A stretch of 64,000 nt of DNA from positions 399,691-463,690 of the forward strand of contig NZ_CP126159.1 in assembly GCF_030127145.1 (NCBI RefSeq), given 5' to 3'. The position numbers were made by a program, and so were the translations under genes. Of this stretch, positions 46,888 to 55,680 are shown piece after piece. The notes beneath the pieces are model-generated. The model saw nothing but the letters and a program-made list of their open reading frames with translations, was not told the DNA's origin and did no database searches. This DNA comes from Halobaculum halobium (GTDB taxonomy: Archaea > Halobacteriota > Halobacteria > Halobacteriales > Haloferacaceae). The stretch's first letter is position 1; each line of letters opens with the position of its first letter.

Positions 46888-47574
46888 CTACAGTCCCTCT
46901 TCGATTGCCGACGATATCGTCGAGTAGTCGGGTCTGTCGAGGAGAGTTCCGTCGACGAACACGCTGGGGGTAGCCTCTACTCCCCGGTCGAGGCCCGATT
47001 CGCGGTCGGCCTCCAACACCGGGCGGTATCGATTGCCGCTCGCGTCGGCCACTACGGTGTCGGGGTCCGCGTCGACGGCACTCGCGAGATCGCGCAGGAG
47101 CGACTCGGAGTACGTCGGCGACCCGTCCGACCATCCTTCCTCGAACAGTCGCCCGGTGAACGTGAAGAACGCCTCGTCCCCGACCGTGTTCTGTACCGCT
47201 CGCGCGGCGCCGGGAGCCTCCCACGACCAGCGGTCGTCCACCGGGATCGGGAAGTCGTGATGCTCGAATCGTACGTCGCCGGAACCGACGTACTCGTCGA
47301 CGATTCTCGGCTGGACGTCGACGGCGAACGTCCGACAGTGCGGGCACGCGAAATCCTCGAACACCGCGACCGTCACCGGCGCGTCCTCGTCGCCGTGAAC
47401 TGGCGTGGGCAGCGATTCGACAGCGTCGGCGGGTACCTCATCGCTCCCGCCGCTACTGCCGCCACCGCCGCCGAGACAGCCGGCGGTGGCGGTTGCCGCA
47501 GCCGCAGAGAGCCCGGTGAGGACGGCGCGTCTCGATGGAGAGGTCCGATCGGGCCCGGATATCTGTCGGGTCAC
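46888..47574 (-). CDS. DsbA-like thiol oxidoreductase lipoprotein
   Basis: 228 residues from a GTG at 47574. A twin-arginine signal SRRAVLTGLSAAAATATAGC ends in the lipidated Cys, followed by a Gly/Ser spacer. The thioredoxin-fold domain has the active site FEDFACPHCRTFAVDVQP (CPHC) and the cis-Pro region VEATPSVFVDG. It should act on the outer face of the membrane to form or exchange disulfides, possibly helping mature oxidase or copper proteins encoded upstream. Longer in-frame starts (to 47715) precede the twin-arginine motif by too much and look non-coding. Confidence 0.88.
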   Translation of the reverse strand: MTRQISGPDRTSPSRRAVLTGLSAAAATATAGCLGGGGGSSGGSDEVPADAVESLPTPVHGDEDAPVTVAVFEDFACPHCRTFAVDVQPRIVDEYVGSGDVRFEHHDFPIPVDDRWSWEAPGAARAVQNTVGDEAFFTFTGRLFEEGWSDGSPTYSESLLRDLASAVDADPDTVVADASGNRYRPVLEADRESGLDRGVEATPSVFVDGTLLDRPDYSTISSAIEEGL

Positions 47575-47943
47575 ACTCGAGAGCCGGACTCCGCGAGCAA
47601 CACAGTTGTGGTCCGATCCCGGTATTCGAGAGTCGTACCAAACCGTCCGACGGCCCCGGGCGTTCGTCGACGCCAACATCTCGATATCAGGCCGGTAACG
47701 ACGTTGCACTGCCAAAAGGTATTGTGCACTATTTACAAGACAGATTCTATCGGTTGCAGTGTTTTACTTACTATTCAATAGTACTTAGCCTGCGGTCAGC
47801 AGTCCCCAGGCCGATAACACCCTCTAAAGCGCCCTCAAAGAGAATTTTCGACGTGAGCACGGCTATCTCACACGGCACCCTCGGCAAATGGTCTTGGTTG
47901 TATTGCGCAATATTTATTATTCCGACTCCCATTGAGTCTCGTG
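47575..47943. other. Divergent intergenic region
   Basis: About 370 nt between the DsbA-like lipoprotein gene (minus) and the rhodanese/MBL gene (plus). It is AT-richer than its surroundings from about 47700 onward and should hold both promoters. Apart from the TATA-like box listed separately, no gene or RNA was recognised. Confidence 0.4.
47910..47921 (+). promoter_or_regulatory. TATA box of the rhodanese/metallo-beta-lactamase gene
   Basis: ATATTTATTATT is centred about 28-30 nt before the ATG at 47944, the expected position for an archaeal TATA box on a leaderless or near-leaderless message. Confidence 0.5.
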
Positions 47944-49134
47944 ATGGCAGACGAATTTCCCGAGCCGGAGGTCGAGGTCGAATCGATCGCACCAGAGGAT
48001 CTCAAGAGCCGCATCGATGCCGGCGAAGAGGTCACGCTGCTTGATTCGCGGATGACCTCCGACTACGAGGAGTGGAAGATCGACGGCGAGAACGTCGACT
48101 CGATTAACATCCCGTACTTCGAGTTCTTGGAAGACGACATCGACGACGACGTTCTCGATCGGATCCCCGACGATCGGGAGGTAACCGTCCTGTGTGCGAA
48201 GGGCGGGGCCAGCGAATACGTCGCCGGCGCCCTGAAGCAGCGCGGCTACGACGTGAACCACCTCGAGGAGGGGATGAACGGCTGGGCGCGTATCTACGAA
48301 CGCGAGGAGGTCACGGAGTACGACGGACCCGGCTCCGTCTACCAGTACCAGCGGCCCTCGTCGGGCTGTCTGGGCTACCTCCTCGTCGACGGCGACGAGG
48401 CGGCCATCGTCGACCCGCTGCGCGCGTTCACCGACCGGTACCTCGAGGACGCCGAGGAACTGGGCGCAGATCTGACGTACGCGTTCGACACGCACATCCA
48501 CGCCGACCACATCAGCGGCCTCCGCGAACTCGCCGCGGAGGGCGTCGAGGGCGTCATCCCCGAGAACGCCGTCCCGCGCGGCGTCACGTACGCCGACGAG
48601 ATGACCACGGCGGCCGACGGCGACGAGTTCGACGTCGGCGACGCGACCGTCGAGACGATCTACACCCCCGGTCACACCAGCGGGATGACCTCCTACCTGC
48701 TCGGCGGCAGCCTGCTCACCACCGGCGACGGGCTGTTCATCGAGAGCGTTGCTCGTCCCGATCTCGAGGAGGGCGACGACGGAGCCCCAGCCGCCGCAGA
48801 ACAGCTGTACGACACGCTCCAGGAGCGCGTGCTGACGCTGCCTGAGGAGACGCTCATCGGCGGCGCCCACTTCAGCGACGCCGCCGTCCCGGCCGACGAC
48901 GGGACCTACACCGCGCCAATCAGTGATCTAAAAGCGCGGATGGACGCGCTCAGTTACGACAAGGAGGAGTTCGTCGAAACCGTCCTCGCCGACATGCCGC
49001 CGCGTCCCGCGAACTACGTGGATATCATCGCGACCAACCTCGGCCAGCAGGACGCCGACGACGAGGAGGCGTTCACCCTCGAACTCGGCCCCAACAACTG
49101 CGCCGCGAGCACGGACGCAATGACGAGCGACTGA
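47944..49134 (+). CDS. Rhodanese / metallo-beta-lactamase fusion (persulfide dioxygenase-like)
   Basis: 396 residues from the ATG at 47944 (an in-frame GTG and ATG just upstream are possible). Residues about 15-110 are a rhodanese domain with active-site loop VTVLCAKGGAS, Cys84. Residues about 125-340 are a metallo-beta-lactamase fold with the metal motif THIHADHISGLREL and later YTPGHTSGMTSYLLGG and GAHFSD. ETHE1-type persulfide dioxygenases oxidise glutathione or low-molecular-weight persulfide to sulfite; the fused rhodanese could load or transfer the sulfur. The order here is rhodanese first. Cytoplasmic. It heads the plus-strand sulfur gene series. Confidence 0.88.
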   Translation: MADEFPEPEVEVESIAPEDLKSRIDAGEEVTLLDSRMTSDYEEWKIDGENVDSINIPYFEFLEDDIDDDVLDRIPDDREVTVLCAKGGASEYVAGALKQRGYDVNHLEEGMNGWARIYEREEVTEYDGPGSVYQYQRPSSGCLGYLLVDGDEAAIVDPLRAFTDRYLEDAEELGADLTYAFDTHIHADHISGLRELAAEGVEGVIPENAVPRGVTYADEMTTAADGDEFDVGDATVETIYTPGHTSGMTSYLLGGSLLTTGDGLFIESVARPDLEEGDDGAPAAAEQLYDTLQERVLTLPEETLIGGAHFSDAAVPADDGTYTAPISDLKARMDALSYDKEEFVETVLADMPPRPANYVDIIATNLGQQDADDEEAFTLELGPNNCAASTDAMTSD

Positions 49135-49343
49135 TCGCCGGCGGTACCCTGTGACCGCCCAAGTGTTCCCACCCTCTTGACCGACCGCTTCAGCGGGTCA
49201 CCCCGAATTCCGCTGGTGTGGTCGATTTCCCCCTTTGGGAATCTGACAGTGTGAGTATCGAGGCCAGCTTCCACTCCGTATTCGACCGAGAGTATTGCAC
49301 AGATTACGAAAGATAGATACCACCCTGAAGTTTTCTTGCACAT

Positions 49344-49850
49344 ATGGGATTGGTAGTTCCTTACGACGGATCGACGCTCTCGGACGCAGCGCTCGTCCGC
49401 GCGAACCAATTCGACTGCATCCTCGAAGAAGGTGTGACCGCAGTGACGGTGATTCCCAAAGGGAACAGGACATACGCCCGGGATCACGGGTGGATCGGGT
49501 CTAATGAGACGTACGACACCGATGTGATCGTTGAGACACTCCGGCAGTCGGTGCATGCCATCGTACCCGATGCTCGCTTCGAACCGATCTTCGTGGGTAG
49601 TCACGCGCCGTTCGGAACGATCGCAGGCCGAATCCGACGGTTCGCACGCGACAACGACACGAGCATCGTCTTTCTTGGGAGTGACAACGCCGGGCGGATG
49701 GTCGGATCGCTGAGCGTCGGAGGGGCAGTCACAGCGGACAAGACCTACGACACGATGATCATCTCCCAATCAATCCCAGCGGAGATCGAGAAACTCGAGG
49801 AGGAACTCCCCTGTGACGAACTGTTGGCTCGCGCCACCGTCGACAACTAA
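49344..49850 (+). CDS. UspA-like stress protein
   Basis: 168 residues. It begins MGLVVPYDGSTLSDAALVRA, the UspA first strand and phosphate-binding loop, and has the nucleotide-binding-type segment FLGSDNAGRMVGSLSVGGAV near the C-terminus, where the usual G-x2-G-x9-GS spacing is partly kept. A Cys-containing C-terminal tail (ELPCDELLARATVDN) is unusual. It probably accompanies the sulfur module as a stress-responsive protein; this is positional inference. Confidence 0.75.
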   Translation: MGLVVPYDGSTLSDAALVRANQFDCILEEGVTAVTVIPKGNRTYARDHGWIGSNETYDTDVIVETLRQSVHAIVPDARFEPIFVGSHAPFGTIAGRIRRFARDNDTSIVFLGSDNAGRMVGSLSVGGAVTADKTYDTMIISQSIPAEIEKLEEELPCDELLARATVDN

Positions 49851-50062
49851 CGCCGACGACGCCGACTAACACCGGCAGTCCCGTTCGCTCCGTCCGTCCG
49901 TCCCGACTGTTGTCATCCGCCCCTCCGATACGTTCACCGATCGATCGTACAGTCGTGTGTGAGTTATACACGCTGGCTGCCCGCCGAGAGCGCGAAGTTG
50001 TCGTGTGCCAACTCAAAACCGATGTGACGCGGTCGCTTGCATCCGCCACGGAGCGATACTGA

Positions 50063-50308
50063 ATGAGCGACGCACAACTCGAGGCCGACGTGACGGTGAA
50101 CGCGGTCGGATCGTCGTGTCCCGGCCCGATGATGGAACTGATCGGGAAGGTCAAAGACGTCGATCCGGGGACGCTGATCCGACTCCAGAGCTCGAACGAG
50201 GGCACCGAACCGGACGTGTCGGAGTGGGCCGAGACGTCCGGGAATGAGCTGGTCGAGGTGGTCGACCACGGCGACCACTGGGACCTGTACGTACGGGTCG
50301 ATGACTGA
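50063..50308 (+). CDS. TusA-family sulfur carrier
   Basis: 81 residues with the TusA motif SSCPGPMMELIGKVKDVDPG, the Cys in CPGP being the persulfide carrier. TusA-type proteins relay sulfane sulfur between rhodaneses and acceptors. The stop overlaps the start of the first SQR-like gene (50301-50308), so it is translationally coupled to it, indicating that the carrier receives sulfur produced by that oxidoreductase. Confidence 0.9.
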   Translation: MSDAQLEADVTVNAVGSSCPGPMMELIGKVKDVDPGTLIRLQSSNEGTEPDVSEWAETSGNELVEVVDHGDHWDLYVRVDD

Positions 50309-51446
50309 GCGCGTCGTCATCGTCGGTGGCGGGACCGCCGGGTCGGTGCTCGCGAACAACCTCGCTGACGAGGTCGCCGCGGAGATCGACGCGGGCGACG
50401 TCGAGGTTGTCCTCGTCAACGATCGCGAGGAGCACGTGTACAAGCCGACCTGGCTGTACGTCCCCTTCGGAGAGAAGACGCCCGAGGACGCGAAACGACC
50501 ACTCGACGACCTGATCGACCGGCGGGTGGATCTGCTGATCGACCGGGTCAGCGCCGTCGACACCGACGCCGAGACGGTGTCGTTCGAAGGGAGCCGCAGC
50601 GATCTGGCGTACGATCACCTCGTGCTCGCGATGGGCGCGCAGGTAACGCCCGAGGAAACGCCAGGGCTGGCGGAGGGCGGCCACCACTTCTACGGGCCCG
50701 AGGCGACCGAGGAGCTCCGCCAAGAACTCGCGGAGTTCACCGAGGGGCATCTCGTGATGTCGGTCGTCGGCGTGCCGCACATGTGTCCGGTTGCGCCGCT
50801 GGAGTTCCCGCTCATCGCGGATACCTGGCTCCGCGAGCGGGACCTGCGCGAGGACGTCGACATCACGTACACCTATCCGATCAATCGCGCTCACGGGATC
50901 CAGTCGGTCGCCGACTGGGTCGGGCCGCTGATGGAAGAACGCGATATCAACGTGGAGACGTTCTTCAACCCCGAGCGGGTCGATCCCGACGAGCAGGTCG
51001 TCCACACCGTCGAGGGGCGAGAGCTGTCGTACGACCTGCTGGTGACGATCCCGCCACACGACGGCAGCGACATCGTCCGGGACGCCGGGCTCGGCGACGA
51101 CGGCTGGGTCGACGTCGACCCGGCGACGCTGGAGGCGACACACGCCGAGAACGTGTACGCGCTCGGCGACATCGCGGACCTGCCGACGAGCAAGGCCGGC
51201 AGCGCGGCCCACTACGCGGCCACGTCGCTGGCCGACCGGCTGGCCAGCGTCGTCCGCGGTCACCGCCCGACCGCCGAGTACGACGGGAAGACCGTCTGCT
51301 TCATCGAGAGCGGCGAGGACGAGGCGACGTACATCTCCTTCGACTACGACGAGGAGCCGACGCCGAAGCAGCCCTCGAAACTGATCCACTGGTCGAAACT
51401 CGGGTACAACCAGTCGTACTGGCTGACCGCTCGAGGGGTGTTGTGA
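50301..51446 (+). CDS. Sulfide:quinone oxidoreductase-like flavoprotein (1)
   Basis: 381 residues. It begins with an FAD-binding Rossmann motif VVIVGGGTAGSVLANN (5-20). The second dinucleotide region is near 150-160, and ENVYALGDIADLPTSKAGSA (the C-terminal FAD contact) lies near 300-320. One conserved-type Cys162 (PHMCPVAPLE) corresponds in position to an SQR active-site Cys; the second SQR Cys is not obvious. It probably oxidises sulfide and passes electrons to quinone at the inner face of the membrane. Overlaps tusA before and a DUF1641 gene after (TGATG). Confidence 0.85.
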   Translation: MTERVVIVGGGTAGSVLANNLADEVAAEIDAGDVEVVLVNDREEHVYKPTWLYVPFGEKTPEDAKRPLDDLIDRRVDLLIDRVSAVDTDAETVSFEGSRSDLAYDHLVLAMGAQVTPEETPGLAEGGHHFYGPEATEELRQELAEFTEGHLVMSVVGVPHMCPVAPLEFPLIADTWLRERDLREDVDITYTYPINRAHGIQSVADWVGPLMEERDINVETFFNPERVDPDEQVVHTVEGRELSYDLLVTIPPHDGSDIVRDAGLGDDGWVDVDPATLEATHAENVYALGDIADLPTSKAGSAAHYAATSLADRLASVVRGHRPTAEYDGKTVCFIESGEDEATYISFDYDEEPTPKQPSKLIHWSKLGYNQSYWLTARGVL

Positions 51447-52111
51447 TGAGCGCGCTCGACGGCGGCGACGGCGGCACGGACGCCGACGCGGAGTCGCTCC
51501 CGCCGGAGGTCCGTGAGGCGATCGCGGACAATCCCGAGACCGTCGCTGCCCTGCTGGAGCAGTCGGGGCAGCTGTCAACGCTGCTCGACGCGCTCGCGCT
51601 CATCGAGGACAGCCTCGACGATGAGATGGTCGAATCGCTCGCCGGCGACGCGACGACGCTCGGACTGGCGGCGACCGAACTCGCCGACAACGGGACGGTC
51701 GAACTCGGCGCGGCCGTCGGAGAAAACGGCGACGAACTCGCCGCGGCCGTCCGCCGCGTCGCGGTGCTCCAGCGGACCGGGACGCTCGACCGACTCACGG
51801 AAGTCGCCGACGCGGTCGCGCTGTTGACGGACGCGATGGACGACGAGATGATCGAGACGGTCGCGGCGACCGGCACCTCGCTGGGCGAACTCGCCGACAC
51901 GGCGACCGACGACGAGGTCAACCGGGGCATCGTTCGGATGCTGGAGGGCGTCGGCGCGGCCGGATCGGCGGAGGCCGAGCCGGTCGGCCCCATCAGCTTG
52001 CTCGGCGCCTTGCGCGACCCGGAGGTGAAAGCCGGGATGGGGTATCTCGTCGCGGTCGCCCGCGGCATCGGCGCTGCAGGTCCCGAACCCGACGGATCGA
52101 ACGACGACTGA
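51446..52111 (+). CDS. DUF1641-family protein (1)
   Basis: 221 residues, acidic, helical. Its repeats of the pattern LLEQSGQLSTLLDALALIED / LLTDAMDDEMIETVAATGTS, and the C-terminal block GPISLLGALRDPEVKAGMGY, are the DUF1641 signature. DUF1641 proteins commonly sit beside SQR-like or formate-dehydrogenase-like enzymes; their role is unknown, perhaps membrane or partner docking. Its start overlaps the SQR-like gene stop. Confidence 0.85.
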   Translation: MSALDGGDGGTDADAESLPPEVREAIADNPETVAALLEQSGQLSTLLDALALIEDSLDDEMVESLAGDATTLGLAATELADNGTVELGAAVGENGDELAAAVRRVAVLQRTGTLDRLTEVADAVALLTDAMDDEMIETVAATGTSLGELADTATDDEVNRGIVRMLEGVGAAGSAEAEPVGPISLLGALRDPEVKAGMGYLVAVARGIGAAGPEPDGSNDD

Positions 52112-52131
52112 CTACCGAAGCCACATTCACC

Positions 52132-53307
52132 ATGACAGCAACACGACCGAACGTCCTCATCCTCGGCGGCGGCGCCGGGGGGACGATGACAGCGAACGCG
52201 CTCCGTCGGCGCATCGACGCCGACGTGACCGTGATCGACAAGAGCCGGACGCACAGCTACCAGCCCGCGTACTACCTGATCCCGTTCGACTACATGGACC
52301 TCGACGAGCAGCAGCGAAACACGCGTGACCTCCTCCACAAGGAGGTCGAGTTCGTCCATGACGAGGTTGTCGGGATCGACCCGGACGAACAGACCGTCGC
52401 AGGAGAAGCGGACTCTTACGAGTACGACATCCTCATTTCCGCGGTCGGGAACAACCGCCGACCGGACGCGATCCCGGGGATGCTCGAAGGCTGGAACCGG
52501 ACGGACTCGGTGTACCCGTTCTATCACGCCTCTGCCGCACGAGCGTTGGGCGACGCTGTCGACGAGTTCGACGGCGGGCGCTTCCTCGTGACGGTTCCGG
52601 ACACGCCGATCAAGTGCGGCGGCGCACCGCTGAAGCTCACGATGCTGATGGAGGAGTACCTCCGGAAGCGCGGCGTTCGCGAGGACGCCGAGATCGTGAT
52701 GACCAAACCGGGATCCGAGGTGTTCGGAACCGGACCGAAGGCACCGTACCAGGAACGGATCGAAGAGATCTGGGAGGACCGCGACATCACGTTCGTGCCC
52801 GACTTCACCGTCTCCGAGGTCGACTACGAGAACCAGACGGTCCACTCGGAGGAGGGCGACTCACTCGAGTACGACCTGTACGCGCCGGTTCCACCCCAGT
52901 ACGGCCACGAGTTCGTCGTCGAAAACTCGCCGCTGACCGACGGTGGCGAGTACGTCTCCGTCGACGACAACACGCTCCAACACGAGACGTATTCGAACGT
53001 CTTCGCGCTTGGCGACAACGCCGACGTGCCCACCTCCCGGACCGCCTCGGCGGCGCGCAAGCAGTCGCACGTCGTCGTCGACAACGTCGAGCGGTTCCTC
53101 GAGGACCGGCCGCTGGCGCCGGAGTACGACGGGTACACCGCCTGCCCGATCCTCACTGAGAAGGGGAAGGCGATGATCGCGGAATTCGACTACGAGGACT
53201 CCATCTCCGCACCGGTCGTGAGCCGGCTCAACTGGATCCTCGACATCAACGTGATCCCGTCGCTGGACTGGAACGTCTGGATGCGCGGATACGACCCGGT
53301 TCCCTGA
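52132..53307 (+). CDS. Sulfide:quinone oxidoreductase-like flavoprotein (2)
   Basis: 391 residues, a paralogue of the first SQR-like protein. FAD loop NVLILGGGAGGTMTANALRR (7-26). The active-site-type segment is TPIKCGGAPLKLTMLMEEYL with Cys162, more typical of SQR than the first copy. The C-terminal FAD contact is NVFALGDNADVPTSRTASAA, followed by QSHVVVDNVERFLEDRPL and a hydrophobic tail (SRLNWILDINVIPSLDWNVW) that could touch the membrane. It is followed after 1 nt by a second DUF1641 gene. Confidence 0.88.
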   Translation: MTATRPNVLILGGGAGGTMTANALRRRIDADVTVIDKSRTHSYQPAYYLIPFDYMDLDEQQRNTRDLLHKEVEFVHDEVVGIDPDEQTVAGEADSYEYDILISAVGNNRRPDAIPGMLEGWNRTDSVYPFYHASAARALGDAVDEFDGGRFLVTVPDTPIKCGGAPLKLTMLMEEYLRKRGVREDAEIVMTKPGSEVFGTGPKAPYQERIEEIWEDRDITFVPDFTVSEVDYENQTVHSEEGDSLEYDLYAPVPPQYGHEFVVENSPLTDGGEYVSVDDNTLQHETYSNVFALGDNADVPTSRTASAARKQSHVVVDNVERFLEDRPLAPEYDGYTACPILTEKGKAMIAEFDYEDSISAPVVSRLNWILDINVIPSLDWNVWMRGYDPVP

Positions 53308-53308
53308 C

Positions 53309-54238
53309 ATGAGTGAATCACCACCCGACGCGGACGCGTTCGCGACCGCCGCCGGCGGCGATGCCAACTTGGAGGCGTTGGCCGCCCGCGTCGACGCGCA
53401 GGCGGATGATCTGATCGCGCTGTTAGACCTACTCACGGTCGTCCGCGGGCTGAGCGACGAACTCGTGCCGGAACTGCGCACGGCCGTCTCGGAGAATCGC
53501 GAGCCGCTGGCGGACCTGCGGACCTCCCTGGAGAACGAGGAGACGATGCACCTAGTCGAGCAGGTGGGCGACAACGCCGACGCGCTCGCGGACCTGCTCG
53601 ATCTGGTCGTCGTCGCCCAGGACCTCTCGGCGGAACTCGTCCCCGAGTTGCGCACCGTCGCCGCCGAGAACCGCGGCGAGATCGCCAAGCTTCGCGTCGC
53701 GTTCGAGCGCGAGGAGACGCTGGTGCTGTTGCGACAGATCGGCGACAACACCGACACGTTCCTTGACCTGCTGTCGACGCTTGAGGTCGCGAGCGGCGCC
53801 CTCGCGGATGTCGCCCCGGAGGACGAAGCGGCCGCCGAGGCCGCCCGTGAGGACGTGCGCCGCCTCGCGACGGCGTTCGACCGCGCGGAGTCCGTCGACA
53901 CGCTCGTCGCGCTCGGGGAGAACATGGACACCGTCCGCGGGCTGCTCGCGCTCGTGGAGGGCTTCGGCGACGCCGCCGACCGAAGCACCGAGGAGTACTA
54001 CCGGCTCGGCACGCAACTGGGCCAGGCCGCCGACGTGGCCGAGCGCGCGAGCGATCCCCGGGTTATCGAGACGCTCGACGCCGGCGCGAGCGCCTTCGCC
54101 GACGAGACGGCCGACCGCCGGGTCGGTCTGTTCGGGCTGTTCTCCGCCCTCCGCAACGACGACGTGCAGCGGACGCTCGGAACCCTCGTCGATGCAGCCG
54201 AGCGGGTCGGGCGAACGCGCAACTCCGGTTCAGAGTGA
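53309..54238 (+). CDS. DUF1641-family protein (2)
   Basis: 309 residues, longer than the first copy. It contains three internal helical repeats recognisable by LLDLLTVVRGLSDELVPELR, LLDLVVVAQDLSAELVPELR and LLSTLEVASGALADVAPEDE. The C-terminal block RRVGLFGLFSALRNDDVQRT is the conserved DUF1641 part. Paired one-to-one with the second SQR-like gene, which it follows after 1 nt. Confidence 0.82.
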   Translation: MSESPPDADAFATAAGGDANLEALAARVDAQADDLIALLDLLTVVRGLSDELVPELRTAVSENREPLADLRTSLENEETMHLVEQVGDNADALADLLDLVVVAQDLSAELVPELRTVAAENRGEIAKLRVAFEREETLVLLRQIGDNTDTFLDLLSTLEVASGALADVAPEDEAAAEAAREDVRRLATAFDRAESVDTLVALGENMDTVRGLLALVEGFGDAADRSTEEYYRLGTQLGQAADVAERASDPRVIETLDAGASAFADETADRRVGLFGLFSALRNDDVQRTLGTLVDAAERVGRTRNSGSE

Positions 54239-54396
54239 CGACGCGTTCCCCGCGGCCGTCCGTCCAGCCGTCGCGGTGTCGCTCGACGTCTCGGTTGGCA
54301 CGCACTCGACCGCGAGAGCAACACCGAAGTACGACACCAGCCAACGCCAGTTCGTGACAGTCGACGAGCGCCAGACGAGGCCCGGGAGGCACCGCG

Positions 54397-54999
54397 ATGG
54401 CTGAGAAGGGCCCGATCGATGTAGGAACGTTCACACCGGTGTGGACCGCCGGCTGGCAGTGGCCGTGGGCGGTGGTACTGGCACTACTGCTGGGCGGCAA
54501 CTTCGTCCTCGCCGCCGATCGGATCTATCTGGGGGCCGCGATCCTGATCGGCGGGCCGGCGCTCGCGGTCGCGGGGGTCCGAGCGGTGAAGCGCGGCGCC
54601 GCCGAGGCGCTCGCCGACGCGGAGGCGGACATCAAACGCGCGGCGGTCGCGGCCCTCGACACCGACCCGGACCGGACTCCGACGTACACGATGACCGCCG
54701 CCGGCGATTCCGTCATCGGGATCGACGAGTCCAAACAGTACCGGGTCACGGTCGTGGCCGTCGGCGAGTCGGCGTTGACGATCCGCCCGGACGCCGAGGC
54801 GAATCTGCTCAACACGAGTTGGACGCTCGGCGCCGACACCGAGGAGCTACCGTACGACCGGATCGTCGGCGTCGACTACACCGACGGGGCGGTGCACGTC
54901 CGGTTGACCGACGGCGACAACCTGTCGTACCCAGCCGACCGACGCCCAGACGACTTGCTGTCGGTGATCGAGCGACGGCGATCGGCTGCCGGTGTGTGA
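54397..54999 (+). CDS. Membrane protein with PH-like cytoplasmic domain
   Basis: 200 residues. Two N-terminal membrane helices (WAVVLALLLGGNFVLAADRI; GAAILIGGPALAVAGVRAVK) are followed by a helical linker (ALADAEADIKRAAVAALDTD) and a beta-rich domain (about 105-190; QYRVTVVAVGESALTIRPDA, ELPYDRIVGVDYTDGAVHVR) resembling a PH-like fold. Family not recognised. Separated by about 160 nt from the second DUF1641 gene; it may or may not belong to the sulfur module. Confidence 0.65.
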   Translation: MAEKGPIDVGTFTPVWTAGWQWPWAVVLALLLGGNFVLAADRIYLGAAILIGGPALAVAGVRAVKRGAAEALADAEADIKRAAVAALDTDPDRTPTYTMTAAGDSVIGIDESKQYRVTVVAVGESALTIRPDAEANLLNTSWTLGADTEELPYDRIVGVDYTDGAVHVRLTDGDNLSYPADRRPDDLLSVIERRRSAAGV

Positions 55000-55112
55000 T
55001 CCATTCGTCAGCGGCACAGGGCGTCAGTCCGATAAACAAGCACCTGGACGACTGCGAACCGGCCGGCCTGTCCGCACACGATTTCGACGCGGTCGATCCT
55101 CTCAAGAGCACT

Positions 55113-55289
55113 TCAACGAGACTCTACCCCCACTCGGAGTTCGTGTTCGTCTTCATTGGGTTTGCTGATGACGCGCAGGATTCCGGCTGACCCCTCGAAA
55201 CACGCTCCCTCGTATGGCAAGACACTGATGTGGTCCTCACAGAGAACTGATTCCTCATCCTTTAGCTGAATCTCGATTTCGAACTGCAC
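55113..55289 (-). CDS. Small hypothetical protein
   Basis: A 58-codon frame from a GTG at 55289: QFEIEIQLKDEESVLCEDH then ISVLPYEGACFEGSAGILR, ending in a charged helix. Alternating polar and hydrophobic residues and haloarchaeal composition suggest a genuine small protein, but the upstream frame is open without a better start, so it may be the 3' end of a truncated gene. Family unknown. Confidence 0.45.
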   Translation of the reverse strand: MQFEIEIQLKDEESVLCEDHISVLPYEGACFEGSAGILRVISKPNEDEHELRVGVESR

Positions 55290-55306
55290 ACTATCGGGCC
55301 CGTCCG

Positions 55307-55549
55307 ATGAGAGAATACGACCAAGATGTGCTTCTGCTCGTGTACCTGTCGGCCGCGTACCCGCTCCCCGGACTCTTTCAGTTCGGTGGTATCGCCACGG
55401 TCGAACTCTCGTGGCTGCCGTACACGCTCGGCGCCGAACACGCCGTACTCGTCTCGATGGGTGCGTACGTTCTCGCCCTCGAGGCGTTAGTCACGTCTAC
55501 GGCATCGGGTTGTGTCAGCCATCGTCCCTCCTCACGACCGGCCTTATAG
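55307..55549 (+). pseudogene. Possible truncated membrane-protein gene
   Basis: From the ATG at 55307 the frame reads MREYDQDVLLLVYLSAAYPL, then FGGIATVELSWLPYTLGAEH and AVLVSMGAYVLALEALVTS, which look like real membrane segments. Coding character is lost near 55495, where the frame runs into the antisense of another gene remnant. Probably a fragment cut by rearrangement. Function unknown. Confidence 0.35.
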
Positions 55550-55680
55550 AGATAGGCCGGGGCGACCCCGGCAGGATGGACGACCGTCGTCACGCCGCGC
55601 TTCTCGGCCTGCTCGGAGAGCGTTCGGACCGCTGTCGGATCCCATCCGGCGACTCTCGTCAAGTCATCGCGTCGGACCGC
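55496..55680 (-). pseudogene. HTH-protein fragment
   Basis: On the minus strand the segment RRDDLTRVAGWDPTAVRTLS EQAEKRG, followed by VHPAGVAPAYLYKAG and EEGRWLT, looks like a helix-turn-helix module of a small regulator. It has no good start, its N-terminus overlaps the 3' end of the SDR gene, and coding character ends near 55500. Likely a remnant. Limits are approximate. Confidence 0.35.

Noticed and set aside
50151..52845. Long minus-strand open frames antisense to the SQR/DUF1641 genes
   Set aside because: Both are low-complexity shadows (Arg/Val-rich or Ser/Ala-rich) of well-identified plus-strand genes.
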